Part shown: piece after piece, positions 59,128-64,000 of the stretch
Layout of the letters: each line of letters begins with the position of its first letter
How positions within the stretch are numbered: the first letter of the stretch is position 1
Source of the DNA: Benincasa hispida
Lineage: Eukaryota; Streptophyta; Magnoliopsida; Cucurbitales; Cucurbitaceae
Assembly: GCF_009727055.1 (NCBI RefSeq)
Contig: NC_052350.1
Span: 618,861-682,860 of the forward strand
DNA length: 64,000 nt
Direction: 5' to 3'
Notes under the pieces: model-generated
What the model was told of the DNA's origin: nothing
What the model saw: only the letters and a program-made list of their open reading frames with translations
Databases searched by the model: none
Program-made: the position numbers and the translations under genes

Positions 59128-60509
59128 TTTCATTCATTCGATTCATATGTTGTATGGCGAGATCGTACTACTAGAGAAATATCTTATAAAGACGTCGGAA
59201 AGACAGGATTTATTCAGTTGGAATGGCATCTGATTCAAGCCTGGCGGAGAGATGGAGGCCCGAGATATAACATTTCTATATGTCTGTTGGAAGTGCACTA
59301 TCATCTAACAAAGGACATGAAGTGTTGTTGGGGTTACCTGCTGACGTAAGCCAGGGCACCAGAGTGATTGTACCGATGACTTTGGTTAAAAAGTTTTGTC
59401 AACCTAATTGGATTATATTTTATCACCATTTTTGTATTTGTCTTTTAATATTCTCTAATTTTAAGTATTTGTTTCAGGTTATTTGGGGAGCGTACAAAAT
59501 TTTGTGCCTTACTTTGCCTAATTTTTGTACGATAATGGTCAAAAAATCATGGTGGACGATGAAGTCCTCTCAATTTGTTTTCACATTAGGTGAGTTGCAT
59601 TCTTCCTGACAGGTGATGAGGACCAAATTCTGGTTTCCAGTAGAATATCCCATCACCTTTGTAATATTGAACCTTAAGTGCAGATATTGACACTAAGGAC
59701 TGAAGATTTGGTCCAAAAAAGTTTGCAACATTTTGGTAGTGTGATGGCATTATCGTGCAAGGTTTATTGTAGTGGGAAGTTTTCTTCTTGAGCAGTTTGA
59801 CACAGATGTCCACTTCTAAGAATATATTTCCATTGGTATAATAGTATCACAAGGCGGCTACCGTCAAACTTCGTTCCGGGAGGCAGCCTGTGGGTTTCAT
59901 CTGGTTAAATGCATTGAATATTATCTAATTTTTTTAATTTTAAATTTTATTTTTTAAATATTTGTCTATATTTTTAAATATTGTCTAATTTATTTTATAA
60001 TTCACATAGATCGACAACACTAGACTCCGGAGGGTTGCGAATGATCCGAAACCTTCTTGCCATATGTAGTGACAACCATAGCTATATGGATTGAATTCAT
60101 TATTATGTTACGGATATACCTATTGTTCCTTCCACAGGCTCCTTAGACGTAGAGAAACTTTGTTTTCGGGAAGAGGATGAGTTTTTTTGAGGTTGCACAT
60201 CAATGTTGGGGAAGCAGTTGCCCCCTCTGATGCAGACGCAGGGTCAAAACTAATTATGTTAGTCCGATGATGATGATGCCAGCATTTGGTTCAGGACATT
60301 ATGACTCAGAGGCTGGTCCTTCATCTTCATACGTGCATGGACATGGTCAGGGTTGTGGAGAGTATAATGAATATTTATATTATGAAGCGCCTGCAGAGGT
60401 ACCAGAGCAACATCAATAAGAATCCGAGCAACCTCAAGTTCGAAGTCGACGACGATAACCAGCTCGAAATCGACGACGTCCGCCTTGTGGGATACATTGA
60501 TTTTTGTAA
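59128..60509 (+). pseudogene. Decayed plant-mobile-domain (PMD) gene
   Basis: Pieces of the PMD family (MAIN-like; many copies are annotated 'serine/threonine-protein phosphatase 7 long form homolog') can be read in changing frames: 'YKDVGKTGFIQLEWHLIQAW' (about 59186-59245), then 'ERWRPE' after a frame change, 'MSVGS' (59280) and 'GHEVLLGLPADV' (to 59346), matching the usual G-E-x-T-I-T-L-x-D-V-x-x-L-L-G-L-P pattern in degraded form. Near the end, 'SRRR.PARNRRRPPCGIH' (60440-60500) matches the Arg/Pro-rich tail with C-G-[TI]-H. Frameshifts and stops rule out function. PMD genes are often carried by Mutator-like or gypsy elements. Confidence 0.7.
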
Positions 60510-60726
60510 TTATTTTTATATAAATGAGATATTTAATTTACATTTTTTTATTTTTATGAGTTATTATTTTTTTAATTTATTTTTTTAGAGTTTAAATAAA
60601 ATAATAAAATATTTTTAGAAATTGTTTTTATAAAATGGAAATTTTTTTAAAAAAAGGGATTAGAAAGAAGAAGGTGGAATGTGTAATAATTAAAAAGGAA
60701 AAAAAAGGGGACATTTGTACGGTATT

Positions 60727-60801
60727 CTCGCTCTCTATCAAAATCTCGCTATTTCGCTCTCGCTCTCGCTCACACTCACACTCTCTCAATCTCTCGCTCT
60801 C
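60727..60801 (+). repeat. CT-rich CTCTCGCT array
   Basis: Repeated 'ctcgctctc' units, the complement of the arrays at 57180-57715, directly before the ndhH fragment. Confidence 0.75.
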
Positions 60802-60985
60802 GAATTTGATTGGAAAGTTCAATGGCAAAAAGAAGGAGATTCATTAGCTCGTTATTTAGTTTGACTTGCTGAGATGACAGAATCCATAAAAATTATTCAA
60901 GCAGCTTTGGAAGGAATTCCAGGAGGACCTTATGAAAATTTAGAAATACGATCGTTTGATAGAGGAAGGTCTCCGGAATGATAAT
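60802..60985 (+). pseudogene. ndhH: Plastid ndhH fragment, left arm (NUPT)
   Basis: The plus strand encodes '[20 protein letters not shown]', a stop, then '[20 protein letters not shown]' and '[13 protein letters not shown]', an internal segment of the plastid NADH dehydrogenase-like subunit H. The stop stands where NdhH has Arg, consistent with CGA to TGA. Homology fades after 60985. The fragment is inverted and repeated at 61405-61587. Confidence 0.93.
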
Positions 60986-61404
60986 TAAACAGACTCAATA
61001 ATAATGTTAGGAAGAGGCAAGGTCGAGGGTATAAAGTTCGACGTACAAGTGAAAGGAAGGTCGAGGTTCAAAATTCGACCTATATAGGTCGAATTTTCAA
61101 CCCTCGACTTATTTAAAAAAATATATATATTGTTACAAATAGTTTGAAAACAACAATATTTTCCTAAATAGTTTCTAAAAGGACAATATCCTTTTAATTT
61201 TCCCAAAAAGATATTGTCCTTTTAGAAATTATTTAGGAAAATATTGTTGTTTTCAAACTATTTGTAAAAATATTGTTGTTTTTCGAGGGTTGAAAATTCA
61301 ACCTATATAGGTTGAATTTTGAACCCTCGACCTTCCTTTCACTTGTACGTCGAACTTTGAACCCTCGACCTTGCCCTTCCTAACATTATTATTGAGTCTG
61401 ATAA

Positions 61405-61587
61405 ATTATCATTCCGGAGACCTTCCTCTATCAAACGATCGTATTTCTAAATTTTCATAAGGTCCCACTGGAATTCCTTCCAAAGCTTGTTGAATAATTT
61501 TTATGGATTCTGTCATCTCAGCAAGTCTGACTAAATAACGAGCTAATGAATCTCCTTCTTTTTGCCACTGAACTTCCCAATCAAATT
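61405..61587 (-). pseudogene. ndhH: Plastid ndhH fragment, right arm (NUPT)
   Basis: The minus strand encodes '[20 protein letters not shown]', '[20 protein letters not shown]' and '[13 protein letters not shown]'. It keeps the Arg, Glu and second Gln that the left arm has lost, so it is closer to the plastid gene, but has Gly-to-Val. It is cut at the N. Confidence 0.92.
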
Positions 61588-61588
61588 N
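61588..61588. other. Assembly gap marker (single N)
   Basis: This is the only ambiguous base in the window. To its right the sequence repeats 52838 onward; to its left an inverted-repeat arm ends. A single N is used by some scaffolders when neighbouring contigs are estimated to overlap. Confidence 0.95.
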
Positions 61589-61998
61589 TGGACGGTAGGC
61601 GATGGTGAGTCAGGTGATAAACAATCGAAGGGTACACGATCGGTAGGTATATGATCGGTGGGTAAGTGGGTGGTGGGTAAACGATTGCTGGGTAAATTAT
61701 CGGTAGGTAAATGATCGTTGGGTGAGCGATTGCTGGGTAAGCAACTTGTGGGTAGACGATCAGTGGGCTGGTCACTAGACGATGAAGGTAAATGATAGTC
61801 GGGTACACAATTGGTGGGTAGACGATCAGAGGAAGAAGGTGGGAAGGCTGGGCTGTCTGTAGAGGTATTAGCTGGTGATTGGGTGTAGGTTGTTTTGACA
61901 GTTGGTAAGAGTGAGGTTGTGGACGTAGAGGGTATGGAGTCACTGTGTGGTGTGACCTGACTGAGGGGCAGCCAGGAAACCGGGTGGACGACAACTGC

Positions 61999-62816
61999 TT
62001 ACTTGGTTGGTCTGCAAGTTGAAGGAGACACCTGACAAGGAAAGTCTGTTTCATCAAACACAACATGCTGAGAGATGAATAGCCTGTCACTGGGGTTAAG
62101 GCATTTGTAGCCTTTATAATTTACAGGCAGACCGAGATAGATACACTTCTCTGTGCGATAGCTCAACTTATGTAAATTATACGGTCTCAAGCAGGGGAAC
62201 ATGCACACCCAAATATTCGAAGCTCCTCGAACCTAAGCTTCTTTTTTAACATCACTTCCATTGGAGACTGTCCATTTAGGATAGGGGTAGGAAGGCCATT
62301 AATCAGCAGAGTTGAGTATAAGAATGCATCCCACCAATGATGTAAGGGAAGATGTGCTTGGACTAGTAGGGTTACCCCTGTCTCAACTATGTGTCTGTGT
62401 TTCCTCTTAGCCCTTCCACTTTGTGCTGACGTATATGGACAGGTGTATCTGGAAGCAATGCCAAGCTGATGACAAACTTTGTGTTTCTTGACAAATTCTT
62501 CGCCATTATCTGACTGTAGGGACTTGATTAGTGTATTAAACTGAGTTTGTACCATGGTGAGAAAGTGTTGAAAAGTTGCCAGTGTGTCACTTTTTAACCT
62601 CAGAGGATAGATCCATGTGCACCTGCTATGATCATCAACAAAGATAGCATAATATTTGTATCCATCTGTCGACAAGAGAGGAGCTGGACCCCACAAATCA
62701 GTGTGTATAAGTTCAAAGGTTGTAGATGCTCTTGAGTTAGAGTTAGGGAAGGCTAAAGAATGTGATTTTCCATAGCTACAAGAATCACAAAAGTTAAGCT
62801 CTTCATTAGATAACAT
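61999..62816 (-). pseudogene. copia-4 (second copy) integrase
   Basis: The 209-residue frame has 'FCDSCSYGKSHSLAFPNS' (zinc-binding end), 'FELIHTDLWGPAP' (first Asp) and 'LQSDNGEEFVKKHK' (second Asp). The third catalytic position reads SGRAKRKHRHIVE, where copia integrases have SGRAERKHRHIVE: the Glu is Lys. The frame is followed after a shift at about 62200 by 'EKCIYLGLPVNYKGYKCLNP'. The Glu-to-Lys change would block strand transfer. Confidence 0.88.
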
Positions 62817-63046
62817 AGGGAGATTACAATTTTTGATAATAAACTCTAGTGTTTTTTATGAAGGATGGCCAAGCCTTCTATGCCATGTAATCTTAGACAC
62901 CCTATGCTTCGAAGATATGCTAAGAGCAGGCAGATCTTTATTCTTGTGCACTAGCTGCGATGGTACTCTATTTCCTACTAACTTCAGTTGATTTTTACAC
63001 CCTCTAACTGATACAGTCCATCTTTAAGCATTCCCTTCATTACCGT

Positions 63047-63397
63047 TTATCCCATACCCTTGTCCTTAACAAGACAGTAATCCGTGTGAAATTCAATAAA
63101 CACATTATTATCTTTTGTTAGCTTAGATATACTGATCAAATTTTTTGCTATGGAAGGCATACATAACATATCGTTCAGTTTCAAATTATAGGCATCACTA
63201 GACAGACATGCAGTTCCAACATGAGAAATTTCTAGAGTATTACCATTAGCTACAGTGACTACTTCAGTACCTGAGTATTCAGTCGGATTGTCAAGATTAT
63301 TGAAGTCTGAGGTAACATGATTGGAGGTACCACTGTCAGTATACCAATTTGCATCAGTCATGTTTTCTTGTCTTGTCAGAAAAGGGGTTACTCCCAT
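63047..63397 (-). pseudogene. copia-4 (second copy) protease
   Basis: The frame has 'ANWYTDSGTSNHVTSDFNNL', with an intact D-S-G triad, followed by 'GNTLEISHVGTACL' and 'LNDMLCMPSIAKNLISISKL', the usual end of copia protease leading to pre-integrase. Confidence 0.88.
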
Positions 63398-63499
63398 AAA
63401 CAGTGGTTAGGGCTATTGGGTGAGGTTATGTGTTTTTGGTCTGATTGTTGGGGAAGGGTTGTCCGTTATTTTGAGGAGAATTGGGAACAAAATCTCTGT

Positions 63500-63890
63500 T
63501 ATACCTGTTGAAGCAGTAGAACGCTATATGTCCCACCTTCCCATAGACTTAACACACAGGTTTGTTGTTGTTTCTTCCCCTGCCTCGACCTCTACCATGG
63601 CCACCACCACCTCGTTGTCCTCCCCCATTAGACTGATTGCTGCTATTAGACTTGTTGTTTTGGTTGACATGTCTAGTGTTTGTCATATTCACTGATGCAT
63701 TATTGACTTGGTTGAAGCCTACTGTCGTCTTTTGGTTTGAATGATGTTCCAATCTTCTTTCATACAGGAGAAGTTCTGACTGCATATCAAGCCACGACAT
63801 GTTCGCTCTCCCTTGGATCGTGGCCACGATGACATTGTATTCTTCATCAAGTCCTAGTAGTACCTGTGAAATAAGAGCTCTTGGTGGCAC
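63500..63890 (-). pseudogene. copia-4 (second copy) gag C-terminus and zinc knuckle
   Basis: The frame 63890-63549 has 'LISQVLLGLDEEYNVIVATI' and 'MSWLDMQSELLLYERRLEHH' (UBN2-type gag), then an Asn/Gly/Arg-rich nucleocapsid (GGGGHGRGRGRGRNNN). A stop then falls inside the zinc knuckle, which continues as 'VYGKVGHIAFYCFNRYN' with the second Cys replaced by Tyr. Confidence 0.82.
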
Positions 63891-64000
63891 AGGACTACCA
63901 GCTTACTCGAGATTGTCAGCATTCATTTTCATAGTTCGAAGGTATTCCTCCATTTTCAAATTACCTTTTCTGGTTGTTTGAAACACATATCTCAGATAAT

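Larger units (their letters stand above)
60802..61587. repeat. Long inverted repeat with arms of about 385 bp
   Basis: 60802-61192 and 61206-61587 are reverse complements at about 95% by eye, around a short centre near 61199. Each arm consists of an ndhH fragment (outer), a 'ggtcgagg...cctcgac' block that is itself palindromic around 'tatata' (61082 and 61300), and an 'aaacaacaatattttcc' block (inner). The right arm ends exactly at the N. The arms differ by substitutions, so they are not one sequence read twice. Confidence 0.85.
61589..64000 (-). mobile_element. Second, cleaner partial copy of copia-4
   Basis: This follows 52838-55280 at an offset of about 8.75 kb. Nearly all differences are single-base additions in the first copy. 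Integrase, protease and gag frames are longer here. The copy is cut on the left by the N and on the right by the window edge, so no LTR is seen. It could be a real second insertion or the same locus assembled twice. Confidence 0.9.

Noticed and set aside
59586..59813. 75-residue minus-strand ORF
   Set aside because: It overlaps the decayed PMD gene on the other strand and shows no recognisable domain.
61100..61300. microRNA precursor or terminator hairpin
   Set aside because: The stem is part of a ~785-bp inverted repeat with plastid DNA; nothing marks a specific small RNA.
60802..61587. Hairpin produced by a missed long-read adapter
   Set aside because: The arms differ by substitutions, including different codons at several ndhH positions, so they diverged biologically. 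The exact stop at the N still deserves a check.
61581..62090. 169-residue ORF rich in YLPIVYP repeats
   Set aside because: It reads the tandem repeats of the copia-4 linker in the wrong frame and crosses the N.

Overview
The window is nuclear DNA of a flowering plant: A+T-rich, with spliced genes bounded by GT-AG introns, many Ty1/copia LTR retrotransposons, MITEs, a tRNA-derived SINE and pieces of plastid DNA. The repeat families look like those of Cucurbitaceae (melon or cucumber type), but that is an impression from memory, not a search result.

Three host genes can be rebuilt completely. (1) 19825-33933 (+) is a peroxisomal-type acyl-activating enzyme of the AAE17/AAE18 group: 14 exons, 725 residues, open throughout although a 5.6-kb copia element sits in intron 8. 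(2) 37404-39684 (+) is a plastid J-like membrane protein of the CPP1/CDF1 (DUF3353) family: five exons, 251 residues. (3) 45355-46446 (-) is a tetraspanin: two exons, 274 residues. From memory, Arabidopsis carries TET12, CDF1/CPP1 and AAE17 as adjacent loci on chromosome 5, so this trio may be a conserved neighbourhood.

Layout. 1-928: A+T-rich flank. 929-6924: degraded copia element (-), whose 5' end is broken by a Nextera mate-pair junction adapter at 6175-6212, a library artefact. 7191-7526: plastid rpoB fragment. 7904-15514: old copia element (+) split by a ~1.9-kb solo LTR. 15520-19824: intergenic with small repeats. 19825-33933: acyl-activating enzyme with the intronic copia element at 25461-31029. 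33934-37403: intergenic with MITEs. 37404-39684: CPP1-like gene. 39685-45354: intergenic, with a 968-bp foldback element. 45355-46446: tetraspanin. 46609-56590: tandem duplication of a ~2.2-kb segment; one copy took a SINE, the other a hAT-like MITE and a fourth copia element. 56590-61587: region with a plastid rrn16 leader fragment, GAGCGAGA-type arrays, a decayed plant-mobile-domain gene and a ~785-bp inverted repeat containing two plastid ndhH fragments. 61588: a single N. 61589-64000: a second, cleaner copy of 52838-55280.

No new biological system is evident. The sharpest unusual signals are assembly problems (the adapter, and the N with an indel-rich duplicate), plastid insertions, and an intact enzyme gene that tolerates a sense-oriented retrotransposon in an intron.
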